Translations under genes and position numbers: made by a program
Notes under the pieces: generated by a model
Database searches by the model: none
What the model saw: the letters and a program-made list of their open reading frames with translations, nothing else
Told to the model about the DNA's origin: nothing
Assembly (NCBI GenBank): GCA_963702835.1
Contig: OY969762.1
Span: 2,046,001-2,110,000 of the forward strand
Length of the DNA: 64,000 nucleotides
Reading direction: 5' to 3'
DNA from: JAFGAV01 sp041479055
GTDB taxonomy: Bacteria > Acidobacteriota > Aminicenantia > Aminicenantales > JAFGAV01
Shown here: one piece after another, positions 43,993 to 51,902 of the stretch
Layout of the letters: each line of letters starts with the position of its first letter
Position numbering within the stretch: the stretch's first letter is position 1

Positions 43993-44026
43993 AAAAGAAA
44001 AGGCCCCGGGGAGTACCCCGGGGCCT
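43993..44026 (-). terminator. Terminator of the hypothetical gene at 44066-44548
   Basis: AGGCCCCGGGG-AGTA-CCCCGGGGCCT is a perfect 11-base stem; on the minus strand it is followed by TTTTCTTTTTA. It resembles the hairpin after groEL (44534-44560), including the T-rich tail and parts of the preceding sequence. Confidence 0.85.
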
Positions 44027-44065
44027 AAAAGTGTTCGCGGCGGCGCTAAGGCCGGCCCAGCTCTT

Positions 44066-44548
44066 TCACATGGTCTGGCCGATTCCGGTAACGATGAAAT
44101 TTCCTTTACCGTCGTTGACCACATAAAACGATTGAAACTTGTTCGGATCTTGCAAAATGTTCAGGTAGGGAAGGGACGAACTGATCCCCATGACTTGGCC
44201 CTTGGTCCAGCTGATGCTAAAATCTTTTATTCCGGTTATGATGATCCTTTCGGGTTCATTGGCCTCCATACGACGATCAGGCCAAGCGGCCTGACCCGGC
44301 TGCAGGGAATTTCTTTGTTCCCAATTTTGGCCGACTCCCTGCGGACCCTTTTTAAAAGTGATCCAAATCTGCGGCTCCGGGGAAAAGTTGGAGTAGGGAG
44401 TATAGTTGAAATACACATCTCCTCCCCCCGGCAGACGAGGAGATAGCCCTGCTGCGAAAAGATGAAGGAAGACTGAAGCAGAAAAAAGAGCGCCAGGGGC
44501 GACAACCCGGATGGTCGAGGGCACACAAAGAAAAGGCCCTGAGGGCAT
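44066..44548 (-). CDS. Hypothetical protein, possibly exported
   Basis: A frame of up to 160 residues lying between two minus-strand terminators. Its last 115 residues look like a genuine small beta-rich protein (VYFNYTPYSNFSPEPQIWIT; PERIIITGIKDFSISWTKG; FYVVNDGKGNFIVTG). The N-terminal part is uncertain: ATG 44548 lies inside the groEL terminator hairpin, and a better signal-peptide-like stretch (LSPLALFFLLQSSFIFSQQG) is present one frame over, just upstream of a GGGGGG run. Start choices therefore include ATG 44548, a GTG near 44418, or a frameshift-joined version. I do not recognise the family. Confidence 0.5.
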   Translation of the reverse strand: MPSGPFLCVPSTIRVVAPGALFSASVFLHLFAAGLSPRLPGGGDVYFNYTPYSNFSPEPQIWITFKKGPQGVGQNWEQRNSLQPGQAAWPDRRMEANEPERIIITGIKDFSISWTKGQVMGISSSLPYLNILQDPNKFQSFYVVNDGKGNFIVTGIGQTM

Positions 44549-44560
44549 GCCCCAGGGCCT
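44525..44560 (-). terminator. Terminator of the groES-groEL operon
   Basis: AGGCCCTG-A-GGGC-AT-GCCC-CAGGGCCT forms a long stem with a single bulged A; on the minus strand it is followed by TTTTCTTTG. It starts 30 bases after the groEL stop. Confidence 0.85.
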
Positions 44561-44590
44561 TGAATCGCGTTGAGCGGCGCTGCTGCCGGC

Positions 44591-46207
44591 TCAGTACATG
44601 TCGCCAGGCGGAGAAGGATACTTGGACTGCTTGTCCTCTTCGGGCATGTCGCTGATCAGGCCTTCCGTGGTCAGCATCAGGCCGGCGATACTGGCGGCGT
44701 TCTGCAGGGCGATGCGGACAACCTTGGCCGGGTCGAGGATACCGCCCTTGACCAGGTCCTCATACTTCTCGTTCAGGGCGTTGAAGCCCATGTCGCCTTT
44801 CATTTCCTTGACCTTCTCCACCACGATCGAACCTTCAAAGCCGGCGTTCTGGGCGATCTGCCGCATAGGCTCCTCCATGGCCCGTTTGATGATTTCGATG
44901 CCGATCTTGACGTCGCCCTCAACCTTCAGGCCGTCCAGCACTTTTTGGGTGCGGAGCAGGGCCACCCCGCCGCCGGGAACGATGCCTTCTTCCACGGCGG
45001 CCTTGGTGGCGTGCATGGCGTCCTCGACACGCGCCTTCTTTTCCTTGAGCTCGGTTTCGGTGGCCGCCCCGACCTTGATCAGGGCCACGCCGCCGACCAG
45101 CTTGGCCAGGCGCTCTTGGAGCTTCTCCCGGTCGTAGTCCGAGGTGGTGTCCTCGATCTGGGTGCGAATCTGTTTGATGCGGGCCTGGATCTCGCTCTCC
45201 TTGCCCTTGCCCTCGACGATGGTGGTGTTGTCCTTGTCCACCACGACCTTCTTGGCCTCGCCCAGCCAGTCCAGACCGACCTTCTCCAGCTTGACGCCGA
45301 TGTCCTCGGTGATGACCTGGCCGCCGGCCAACTTAGCGATGTCCTCCAGCATGGCCTTGCGGCGGTCGCCGAAGCCGGGGGCCTTGACCGCGCAGCACAG
45401 GAAGGTGCGCTTCAGGTTGTTGACCACCAAAGTGGCCAGGGCCTCGCCCTCCACTTCCTCGGCCACCACCAGCAAGGGCCGGCCCATCTTGGCCACGTTC
45501 TCCAAGAGCGGCAGGAGCTCGCGCAGGTTGGAGATCTTTTTCTCATGGAGCAGAATATAGGGGTTCTCCAGGACGCACTCCATGCGGTCCGCGTCGGTGA
45601 CGAAATAAGTGGACAGGTAGCCTCGGTCGAACTGCATGCCCTCCACGACCTCCATGGTCGTCTCCAGCCCCTTGGCCTCTTCGACAGTGATGACGCCGTC
45701 CTTACCTACCTTATCCATGGCCTGGGCGATGATCTTGCCGATGGACTCGTCGTTGTTGGCCGAGATGGCTCCCACCTGGGAGATCATCTGTCCGGTGACC
45801 TCACGGCTGAGCTTTTTCAGCTCGGCGATTACGGACTCCACGGCCTGGTCGATTCCCCTCTTGATCAGAGTGGGGTTGGCGCCGGCCGTGACATACTTGA
45901 GGCCTTGGCCATAGATGCTCTGGGCCAGGACGGTAGCGGTGGTGGTGCCGTCGCCCGCCACGTCTGAAGTCTTGGAAGCCACTTCCTTGACCAACTGGGC
46001 CCCCATGTTCTCCAAGGGGTCCTTGAGCTCGACTTCTTTGGCCACGGTCACACCGTCCTTGGTGCTGTTCGGCGAGCCGAACTTCTTCTCCAGAACGACG
46101 TTCCTGCCCCGAGGGCCGAGAGTGGATTTGACCAGGTTGCTCAACACGTTGACGCCCCTGAGCAAGGACTGCCGGGCGTCTTCACCCATGGTTATGACTT
46201 TTGCCAT
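44591..46207 (-). CDS. groL: Chaperonin GroEL
   Basis: A 538-residue Cpn60 chaperonin that folds proteins in a double ring with GroES. The ATP site is intact (LGPRGRNVVLEKKFG, DGVTVAKEVEL, AGDGTTTATVLAQ with the catalytic Asp, EGIVPGGGVALL). The C-terminal tail reads EEDKQSKYPSPPGDMY, without the usual GGM repeats that line the cavity floor. AGGAGGAAGAA precedes ATG 46207. It lies 26 bases after groES under CIRCE control. Confidence 0.97.
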   Translation of the reverse strand: MAKVITMGEDARQSLLRGVNVLSNLVKSTLGPRGRNVVLEKKFGSPNSTKDGVTVAKEVELKDPLENMGAQLVKEVASKTSDVAGDGTTTATVLAQSIYGQGLKYVTAGANPTLIKRGIDQAVESVIAELKKLSREVTGQMISQVGAISANNDESIGKIIAQAMDKVGKDGVITVEEAKGLETTMEVVEGMQFDRGYLSTYFVTDADRMECVLENPYILLHEKKISNLRELLPLLENVAKMGRPLLVVAEEVEGEALATLVVNNLKRTFLCCAVKAPGFGDRRKAMLEDIAKLAGGQVITEDIGVKLEKVGLDWLGEAKKVVVDKDNTTIVEGKGKESEIQARIKQIRTQIEDTTSDYDREKLQERLAKLVGGVALIKVGAATETELKEKKARVEDAMHATKAAVEEGIVPGGGVALLRTQKVLDGLKVEGDVKIGIEIIKRAMEEPMRQIAQNAGFEGSIVVEKVKEMKGDMGFNALNEKYEDLVKGGILDPAKVVRIALQNAASIAGLMLTTEGLISDMPEEDKQSKYPSPPGDMY

Positions 46208-46233
46208 TTCTTCCTCCTATTAGTGTCCGGATA

Positions 46234-46521
46234 TTAGGACAGCTTAGCCAGGATTTCTTCCTCACGGACAATAATGTGCTCGATGTTGTCGATGGTGACT
46301 TCCGAGCCGCTGAACTTGCCGATGAGGACCTTGTCGCCTTTCTTGACCTCCATGGGAATAAGTTTGCCGTCCTCGGTTGTCCGGCCTTTTCCCGCTTCGA
46401 TCACTTCGGCTTCCTGGGGCTTTTCCTTGGCGGTATCGGGGATTATGATGCCGCCGACTTTGACTTCTTTTTCCTCGATCCTTCTGAGCAGGACTCGGTC
46501 ATGTAGCGGAATGACCTTCAT
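46234..46521 (-). CDS. groS: Co-chaperonin GroES
   Basis: A 95-residue Cpn10 protein that caps GroEL. Standard marks: VIPLHDRVLLRRIEEKEVK, the mobile loop KVGGIIIPDTAKEKP and VIEAGKGR. AAAAGGAGG precedes ATG 46521. It is first in the groES-groEL operon, directly behind the CIRCE element. Confidence 0.97.
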   Translation of the reverse strand: MKVIPLHDRVLLRRIEEKEVKVGGIIIPDTAKEKPQEAEVIEAGKGRTTEDGKLIPMEVKKGDKVLIGKFSGSEVTIDNIEHIIVREEEILAKLS

Positions 46522-46533
46522 AGAGACCTCCTT

Positions 46534-46560
46534 TTAGCAATTTCAAATGATGAGTGCTAA
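46534..46560 (-). promoter_or_regulatory. CIRCE operator (HrcA site), one arm degenerate
   Basis: On the plus strand TTAGCAATT-N9-GAGTGCTAA; the consensus is TTAGCACTC-N9-GAGTGCTAA. One arm is perfect, the other matches 7 of 9 positions, and spacing is exact. It overlaps the end of the -10 box and the start of the groES leader, as in HrcA-controlled operons. No hrcA gene is in the window. Confidence 0.85.
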
Positions 46561-46589
46561 TTATATAAGACTTGCCGGAACTCTGTCAA
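46560..46589 (-). promoter_or_regulatory. Sigma-70 promoter of groES-groEL
   Basis: On the minus strand TTGACA (46584-46589) and TATAAT (46560-46565) are separated by 18 bases. The CIRCE element begins at the -10 box. Confidence 0.8.
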
Positions 46590-46648
46590 GAGGATTTGTC
46601 AAAAAATTAGCAATTTGACCGGATAACTGCTAAGTTGAGATATTTCCT

Positions 46649-46882
46649 TTATTTTCTTAGCAATTTAAGCTTTTTGGAACGACAATGCAGGGTATTGCGA
46701 TGGATGCCGAGAGCTTTAGCCATTTTAGTCTGGTTGCTTTTATATTTCTTGGCGGCCTGCTCTATAAAAATCTTCTGGAACTCATGAAGTGCATCGTTCA
46801 GGCGGATTTCCTTATCCACCATCTCCGCAATAACCGTCTCCAGCCTCAAATGCAGCGTCGGCTTATCAACTTTTTTTTCCAT
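46649..46882 (-). CDS. Small Fis-type helix-turn-helix protein
   Basis: A 77-residue protein with only a C-terminal Fis/NtrC-type DNA-binding motif (HTH_8): FIEQAAKKYKSNQTKMAKAL followed by GIHRNTLHCRSKKLK, with the usual NQTKMAKALGIHRNTL core. The N-terminal 40 residues are charged and helical (DKEIRLNDALHEFQ), resembling a dimerisation segment. There is no receiver or AAA+ domain. It ends the purC-PHP-cvpA group, overlapping cvpA by 17 bases, with AAGGGGGGGCC before its ATG. It could be a nucleoid protein like Fis or a modulator of sigma-54 activators; both are inference. Confidence 0.75.
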   Translation of the reverse strand: MEKKVDKPTLHLRLETVIAEMVDKEIRLNDALHEFQKIFIEQAAKKYKSNQTKMAKALGIHRNTLHCRSKKLKLLRK

Positions 46883-47411
46883 CGGCCCCCCCTTTTCTTA
46901 TCCGGACAACCTTATTGTAGGATTCTATGAATCTATCCTTCAGCTCTTTGGGCACCACTTGGATGACGGCCCGGGTGATCCGCAGGGCTACGGGAGCCAG
47001 CCTTGAACTGACGACGATGTCTTTATCTGCGGGGAAGACAGTCAAGGCCAGGACGATGACCCCACAGAAGAAGGCGCCTTTGAGGAAGCCAAAGACGGCG
47101 CCCAGAAGACGGTCGAGGAACTTGGACGCGCCGGAAATTTGGCGGGAGATCATCCGCCCAATGATAAAGCCCAGCAGCAAGAGGACCACAAAGATAATCC
47201 CGAAGGAGATGAAATCGCGGGCCTGCCGCTGAGTGATCAGGTCACGCAGGACATGGGACAGGTTGGGATAATAGTTGGCCGCCAGGATCAGGCCGGCCAG
47301 CGCGGCCACGACGCCGATGAGCTCGCGGACCAGCCCCTTGAGCAAGCCCAGAATGGTGGCTATGGCCCCTACCGCCAGCAGCAGAATATCGAACCAGGTA
47401 TAGGACGACAT
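46866..47411 (-). CDS. CvpA family membrane protein
   Basis: A 181-residue protein with four membrane segments in its first 130 residues (WFDILLLAVGAIATILGLLK, VRELIGVVAALAGLILAAN, FGIIFVVLLLLGFIIG, FGFLKGAFFCGVIVLAL) and a charged C-terminus, the usual CvpA layout. Family members were linked to colicin V production and to envelope homeostasis; the mechanism is unclear. ATG 47411 overlaps the PHP stop by 1 base; the frame is open upstream but coincides with the PHP gene. Confidence 0.85.
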   Translation of the reverse strand: MSSYTWFDILLLAVGAIATILGLLKGLVRELIGVVAALAGLILAANYYPNLSHVLRDLITQRQARDFISFGIIFVVLLLLGFIIGRMISRQISGASKFLDRLLGAVFGFLKGAFFCGVIVLALTVFPADKDIVVSSRLAPVALRITRAVIQVVPKELKDRFIESYNKVVRIRKGGADGKKS

Positions 47412-48331
47412 CAGCGCCTTCCGTTGCGAAGATGCTCGACCATCCAATAGCGGCCGTCCTGGATGAAGCCGAAGGGGATGAACGGCTTGATCCGGCCGTG
47501 AAAGTCCGACCCGGCGGTCGGCACAAGTCCCAGCCGCTCGGCCAAGTCCAGGTACAGAGCGACCAGGCTGGAATCGGCGCACAAGGGCGGCTGATGATAG
47601 GAGGTATAGACTTCCAGCCCTTTCAGCCCGGCCTCCTTGAGGGTCTCTAAATCGCGCCGGCTGGCCCGGACAAAATCCGCTCCGGGATGGGCCAGCACCG
47701 GAACGGCGCCGGTCGCCGGCGCCAGCTCCAAAACATCCAGCAGGCCGATGTACCGTTTGGAGACATAAGCCGGCCGGCCCGGCGCAAAATAATCCCCGTA
47801 GAACAAAAACACATCCGGCTCGGCCGACTGGGCCGGACCGCGGTAATACGGACTGAGTCTTGCCTCGGAGCGCGACTCGACTTTGTCCAGCAAGAGGCGG
47901 GCAATGAACACGCCCACGGGCAGGGCTCGGCCGCCCTCTTTCTTGACCGCGGCCAGGACCTCTTCCCAACTGATCGGAAAACCGTTGGCCTGGAGCCTCT
48001 CCACCCGCTGGCGGCCCTCCTCGAGCCGCACCTCACGGGCTCGTTCCACAACGGCCTGCATCCCCGGCGACCGGGGATCCACGAACGGCATCAGGAGATG
48101 AAATTCTCTCTCGCCGAAAAGCGTGGTCACTTCCAGGCTGGGGATGACCTCCACCCCGGCTTCTCTGCCCCGCTCCACCGCTTCAGGATAGGCCTCCAGG
48201 CTGTCATGGTCGGAGATGGAGATGGCCCGGAACCCGGCCTTCTTGGCCATGCCCACCAGCTCCGCCGGCCAGAAGTCGCCGTCACTGGAGAAGCGGGAAT
48301 GGAGGTGAAGGTCGATCAAGTCTTCGGCCAT
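47411..48331 (-). CDS. PHP-domain phosphoesterase (TrpH/RNase AM-like)
   Basis: A 306-residue protein of the COG0613 PHP family, which includes 3',5'-nucleoside bisphosphate phosphatases and RNase AM. Metal-site segments: IDLHLHSRFSSDGDFWP, ISISDHDSLEAY, IPSLEVTTL, VLAHPGAD and TAGSDFHG. I chose ATG 48331; GTG 48337 overlaps the purC stop and would add two residues. It is tightly packed between purC and cvpA. Confidence 0.85.
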   Translation of the reverse strand: MAEDLIDLHLHSRFSSDGDFWPAELVGMAKKAGFRAISISDHDSLEAYPEAVERGREAGVEVIPSLEVTTLFGEREFHLLMPFVDPRSPGMQAVVERAREVRLEEGRQRVERLQANGFPISWEEVLAAVKKEGGRALPVGVFIARLLLDKVESRSEARLSPYYRGPAQSAEPDVFLFYGDYFAPGRPAYVSKRYIGLLDVLELAPATGAVPVLAHPGADFVRASRRDLETLKEAGLKGLEVYTSYHQPPLCADSSLVALYLDLAERLGLVPTAGSDFHGRIKPFIPFGFIQDGRYWMVEHLRNGRR

Positions 48332-48333
48332 GG

Positions 48334-49224
48334 TCACAGCTCGGTCCGGCCGGTGAGCAGCCGGAAGATTTCCATATACTTTTGAGAGGTCTGACTGATG
48401 ATGTCGGGGGGCAGGGGCGGAGGGGTTGACTTGCGGTCCCAGTCGGTGCTGAGCAGGAAGTCCCGGACGAACTGCTTATCCAGGCTGGGCTGCGGCCGGC
48501 CCGGCCGGTAAGAGGCCAACGGCCAGAAACGGGAAGAATCCGGCGTGAAGATCTCGTCCACCAGGACCAGCTCGCCGTCGAACAAGCCAAATTCGAACTT
48601 GGTGTCGGCAATGATGATGCCCTTGGAGACGGCGTGGAGGGAGGCCTTCTGATAGAGCTCCAGGCTGGCCTGGCGGATCTGGCCGGCCAACTTGGCGCCG
48701 ATGGTTTTCTGCAGAGCCTTGAAAGAAATGTTCTGGTCGTGTCCTTCTTCGGCCTTGGTGGCGGGAGTGAAGATGGGCTGCTCCAGCCTGTTCGATTCGG
48801 CCAGGCCCGCCTTAAGCTTGACGCCGCAGACCCGGCTCGTCTCCCGGTATTCGTTCCAGCCCGAACCGGCCAGGTATCCCCGCACGACGCATTCCACGGG
48901 CAGAACCCGGCTCTTGCGGACGAGCATGGACCTCTTGTCGAGGATATCCTTGAAGCGCTCGAGCTCCGCGGGAAAGTCCGCCACCTCCGCGGTGAGGAGA
49001 TGATTGGGGCAGACCAGGGCGGTGTGATCGAACCAGAATTTGGAGAGTTGAGTCAGGACCGCTCCTTTGCCGGGAATAAGGGAAGGCAGGACAAAATCAA
49101 AGGCCGAGATGCGGTCCGAGGCGATGACCAGCAGCTTATCACCCAAGTCATAGACATCGCGCACCTTGCCCCTTTTGAATAAAGGCACGCCGGGAAGAGA
49201 AATTTCGGCAAGGGGTTCTTTCAT
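48334..49224 (-). CDS. purC: Phosphoribosylaminoimidazole-succinocarboxamide synthase PurC
   Basis: A 296-residue SAICAR synthetase that condenses CAIR and aspartate using ATP in de novo purine synthesis. Marks: FKRGKVRDVYDLGDKLLVIA (nucleotide loop), ASDRISAFDFVL, LPVECVVRGYLAGSGWNEY, IADTKFEFGL and VDEIFTPDSSRFW. Length corresponds to the longer fungal/bacterial type. ATG 49224 begins KEPLAEISL; a TTG at 49263 would add 13 residues. No other purine gene is adjacent. Confidence 0.94.
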   Translation of the reverse strand: MKEPLAEISLPGVPLFKRGKVRDVYDLGDKLLVIASDRISAFDFVLPSLIPGKGAVLTQLSKFWFDHTALVCPNHLLTAEVADFPAELERFKDILDKRSMLVRKSRVLPVECVVRGYLAGSGWNEYRETSRVCGVKLKAGLAESNRLEQPIFTPATKAEEGHDQNISFKALQKTIGAKLAGQIRQASLELYQKASLHAVSKGIIIADTKFEFGLFDGELVLVDEIFTPDSSRFWPLASYRPGRPQPSLDKQFVRDFLLSTDWDRKSTPPPLPPDIISQTSQKYMEIFRLLTGRTEL

Positions 49225-49274
49225 GGTGAACTTTAGAATAGAAGAAATCGGGTCAAAAAGCAATCAAGAGGCTG

Positions 49275-50495
49275 CTATTCAAAAGATAATTTTTCTTTCA
49301 AAGAAAATGAGTGCCGCAGGTACAGGATCCAAACAACGACGGCCGCCCACAGGGGAGCATAGCCCCACACATATTTGAAAATCTCCTGGAATCCGGGCAG
49401 GTTGACGGTTTCAGGAATGGAGAGGATCATCAGGACAAAGAGGAAGACCCGGCCCAGCCCGCCCGAATATTTCTTCAGAGCGAAGTAGGCGGGGACCAGC
49501 AGCAGGACAAAAGAATAATCCTTGAAGCGGGGGATGAGCAGGGCATAAGCCGTGCAGGACAGGAAGATAACGATCTTTTCTGTTTCGAGCCCCGGCTGAC
49601 GCTTGAGCCGGGAAAGGGCCCGCCCGGTAAGCCAGATGATGATCACGGCCGCCAGGGCGAAAGCGGCGTAGACCGCCAGGGTGGGCGGGGCACCCCCCAC
49701 CACCTTGGGATAATAACTGTGGAAAAGGTCCTGCAGCCAAACAAAGGTCGCGGGGTTGAGAATGCTGTGGGTCTCGCGCAGCATGGTGAAAAATACATGG
49801 AGGAATTGTTTGAAAAGAAAAGGTGAAATGGCAAAGGAAACGGCCTGCAGGACGATGAAACCCGCCAGCCAGCCGAAGAAATGCAAAAACTTTTTCTTCT
49901 CACCTAGGAATAGAAGCAGGATGAGAAAGGCCAGGGGAATGACCTTGAAGTTGGCTACCACCACGACACACAGGCCGAAGAGGAACAGCCTTCGCCGCAG
50001 TAGGAAGAAAAAACCCAGCCACAGGCCCAGCTGTTCCAACAGTGAGATGTTGCCGGTCAGCAGGTCGACATACAGGGCGTTGTTGAAAGCCAGCAGGGCG
50101 AAAACGAAGAAACCCAGGTCTCCCTCGGCCTCCAGGAAAATTTTCTTCCAGAGAAAAAGCAGGCCGGCCAGGACCAGAATTTTCAGGATGAAAAAGAGGA
50201 GGTAGGCGGTGGGATAATCAAAAAGAGCAAAAAAACGAAAGAACCAGATGGAAAGGGGCGTGTAACTATAATACTGCTGGACATCCGGGCTGCAGAAATG
50301 GCGCAGGTAGGGCTGGTCGTAGAAATTGAGCCCTATCTCCGCTACCCGGGCGGCGCAATAATGAGTCTTGAAATCCCACTGGAAGCGCTTATCAACTCCG
50401 CTGGCGACATGCCAAAGAAGGAAAAGGCTGTAAAGGCTGAGAAAAACAAAAACGACAATCCGCAGGCCGCGATATCGTGGTAAGGCTGGCGACAT
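49275..50495 (-). CDS. GT87-like integral membrane glycosyltransferase
   Basis: A 406-residue polytopic protein with about ten hydrophobic segments. Near the N-terminus QWDFKTHYCAARVAEIGLNF is the acidic first-loop motif of GT-C glycosyltransferases of the GT87/mannosyltransferase type, which use polyprenyl-phosphate sugars at the outer face of the inner membrane. GGGGGAGGGCCC precedes ATG 50495. It lies 50 bases upstream of purC in the same direction. The acceptor is unknown; assignment to GT87 rather than another GT-C family is moderately sure. Confidence 0.7.
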   Translation of the reverse strand: MSPALPRYRGLRIVVFVFLSLYSLFLLWHVASGVDKRFQWDFKTHYCAARVAEIGLNFYDQPYLRHFCSPDVQQYYSYTPLSIWFFRFFALFDYPTAYLLFFILKILVLAGLLFLWKKIFLEAEGDLGFFVFALLAFNNALYVDLLTGNISLLEQLGLWLGFFFLLRRRLFLFGLCVVVVANFKVIPLAFLILLLFLGEKKKFLHFFGWLAGFIVLQAVSFAISPFLFKQFLHVFFTMLRETHSILNPATFVWLQDLFHSYYPKVVGGAPPTLAVYAAFALAAVIIIWLTGRALSRLKRQPGLETEKIVIFLSCTAYALLIPRFKDYSFVLLLVPAYFALKKYSGGLGRVFLFVLMILSIPETVNLPGFQEIFKYVWGYAPLWAAVVVWILYLRHSFSLKEKLSFE

Positions 50496-50579
50496 GGGCC
50501 CTCCCCCTGATCTACGCAATCGTATCAAATCGATAGCCTGTTTTCAATCCAATTCCGCCTTATTCAGTTCAGCCCAAGC

Positions 50580-51305
50580 TCAGCTCCGGCCGTCGGTGAA
50601 GCCGATGAAATTAATAGAGCGGCCCGCTTGGATCGGATCGCGGCGGTAAGAGCAGAACTCGGGACGGCAATGGGTACAGAGATCGCTGAGGCCGAGATGC
50701 GATTCTTGGAGGCCGGCCCGTTTTAACTGAAAAACGTTGGCTGCGGCCAGGTCAAGAAAATATTTCCCCCGGACGCCGGGAGCCGGCCGGAAGACGTCGA
50801 GCGGCAGCGATCCGCGGAGGAAGGCCTGCCGGACATCCTCCCCCACTTCATAGCAGGACGGCCCGATGCAGGGTCCCAGCCCGGCCCGCAAAGAGCGCGG
50901 GTCGCAGCCGCAGCGCTCTTGGAGCAGGCGCACCGCTTTCTCGGCGATCCCCTGGGCCGTACCCCGCCAGCCGCAGTGAACGGCGGCTACCCCCCCCCTC
51001 CTATCCGGGTCAGCCAGCAGGAGAGGCAGACAATCGGCCGTTTTGACCACCAGGAACAGGAACGGCCGGCCGGTGACTGCGCCGTCGGCCCGAGGCGGAG
51101 AAGGTGGTGTGTCTGGAAGGAAGACAACTCGGTCTGAATGGACTTGTTTCAGGGAGACAACATGAAACTCAGCCCAGGCTCGGCGGAGGTGGCCCAGACT
51201 CCAGCCTTTTTTCCCGAAGCCGTAGATGAGGGAAGAAATCTCGTCAAGGACGGGGAGCGTGTGCCAAGGCCGGCTGGGCTGGGATAATATGTCTTGCCTT
51301 TTCAT
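50580..51305 (-). CDS. pgeF: Peptidoglycan editing factor PgeF (laccase-domain, YlmD/YfiH family)
   Basis: A 241-residue copper/zinc-binding laccase-domain protein. Family motifs in order: SLKQVHSDRVV, VKTADCLPLLLADP, VAAVHCGWRGTAQGIAEKAV, GLGPCIGPSCYEVG and LCTHCRPEFCSYRRD. Members were named for removing misincorporated serine from muropeptides; purine nucleoside activities are also described. GCGGAG precedes the ATG. The gap to the next minus-strand gene is 84 bases. Confidence 0.92.
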   Translation of the reverse strand: MKRQDILSQPSRPWHTLPVLDEISSLIYGFGKKGWSLGHLRRAWAEFHVVSLKQVHSDRVVFLPDTPPSPPRADGAVTGRPFLFLVVKTADCLPLLLADPDRRGGVAAVHCGWRGTAQGIAEKAVRLLQERCGCDPRSLRAGLGPCIGPSCYEVGEDVRQAFLRGSLPLDVFRPAPGVRGKYFLDLAAANVFQLKRAGLQESHLGLSDLCTHCRPEFCSYRRDPIQAGRSINFIGFTDGRS

Positions 51306-51357
51306 CTCCGCATTTTATTCCACTTCAAATAAAACGGCCGATATTTATGGTCAGGTT

Positions 51358-51825
51358 TTAATACTGGACTCTATCCGGCTTCTTCCGCCATAGTCCCATC
51401 AAACGCAAACAGTCTTCCCTTTTCATTTGGATACGGACAACCTGTTCTCTTGTGGCAGTTCCTTTTATGACTTGATAAATGAAGTCATCGTCAAAGCCAA
51501 TCCTGGCCGCATCTTTCCGGGAGCAGCCGAAGTACAGCTTTTCAATTTTTGCCCAGTAGATGGCCGATAGGCACATGGGACATGGCTCGCAGGTCGAATA
51601 AATCGCACAGTCGGAAAGATTGAAACGGCCCAGTTTTTTGGCAGCTTTGCGGATAGCCAAGATTTCGGCATGCGCCGTGGGATCATGGGTGCTGATCACC
51701 CTATTATGGGCTTTGGCCATGACTCTTCCCTTTTGAACAATGACGGCGCCGAAGGGCCCTCCTTCATTTCTATTCATTCCTCTAAAAGCTTCTTTAATAG
51801 CAATATTCATAAACGCTTCTGACAC
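51358..51825 (-). CDS. Nucleoside/base deaminase, guanine-deaminase-like
   Basis: A 155-residue cytidine-deaminase-fold zinc enzyme. The zinc site is HAEILAIR and CEPCPMCLSAIYWA. GGPFGAVIV, DPTAHAE and GFDDDFIY follow the pattern of bacterial guanine deaminases closely, more so than that of tRNA adenosine deaminases. It starts at GTG 51825 (GAGG upstream); ATG 51810 is an alternative. It is divergent from the radical SAM gene and is not in a purine-degradation operon. Confidence 0.82.
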   Translation of the reverse strand: MSEAFMNIAIKEAFRGMNRNEGGPFGAVIVQKGRVMAKAHNRVISTHDPTAHAEILAIRKAAKKLGRFNLSDCAIYSTCEPCPMCLSAIYWAKIEKLYFGCSRKDAARIGFDDDFIYQVIKGTATREQVVRIQMKREDCLRLMGLWRKKPDRVQY

Positions 51826-51902
51826 AATGGCCTCATCATACAGAATAACAGCCTGCTTATCAATTTCTAGGGGTGATATAATTTCAATTAGGGAATAAAC
51901 CT

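Noticed and set aside
44570..45967. Long plus-strand frame opposite groEL (465 codons)
   Set aside because: Antisense shadow of a certain groEL; His/Leu/Asp/Gly-rich low-complexity translation without any recognisable domain.
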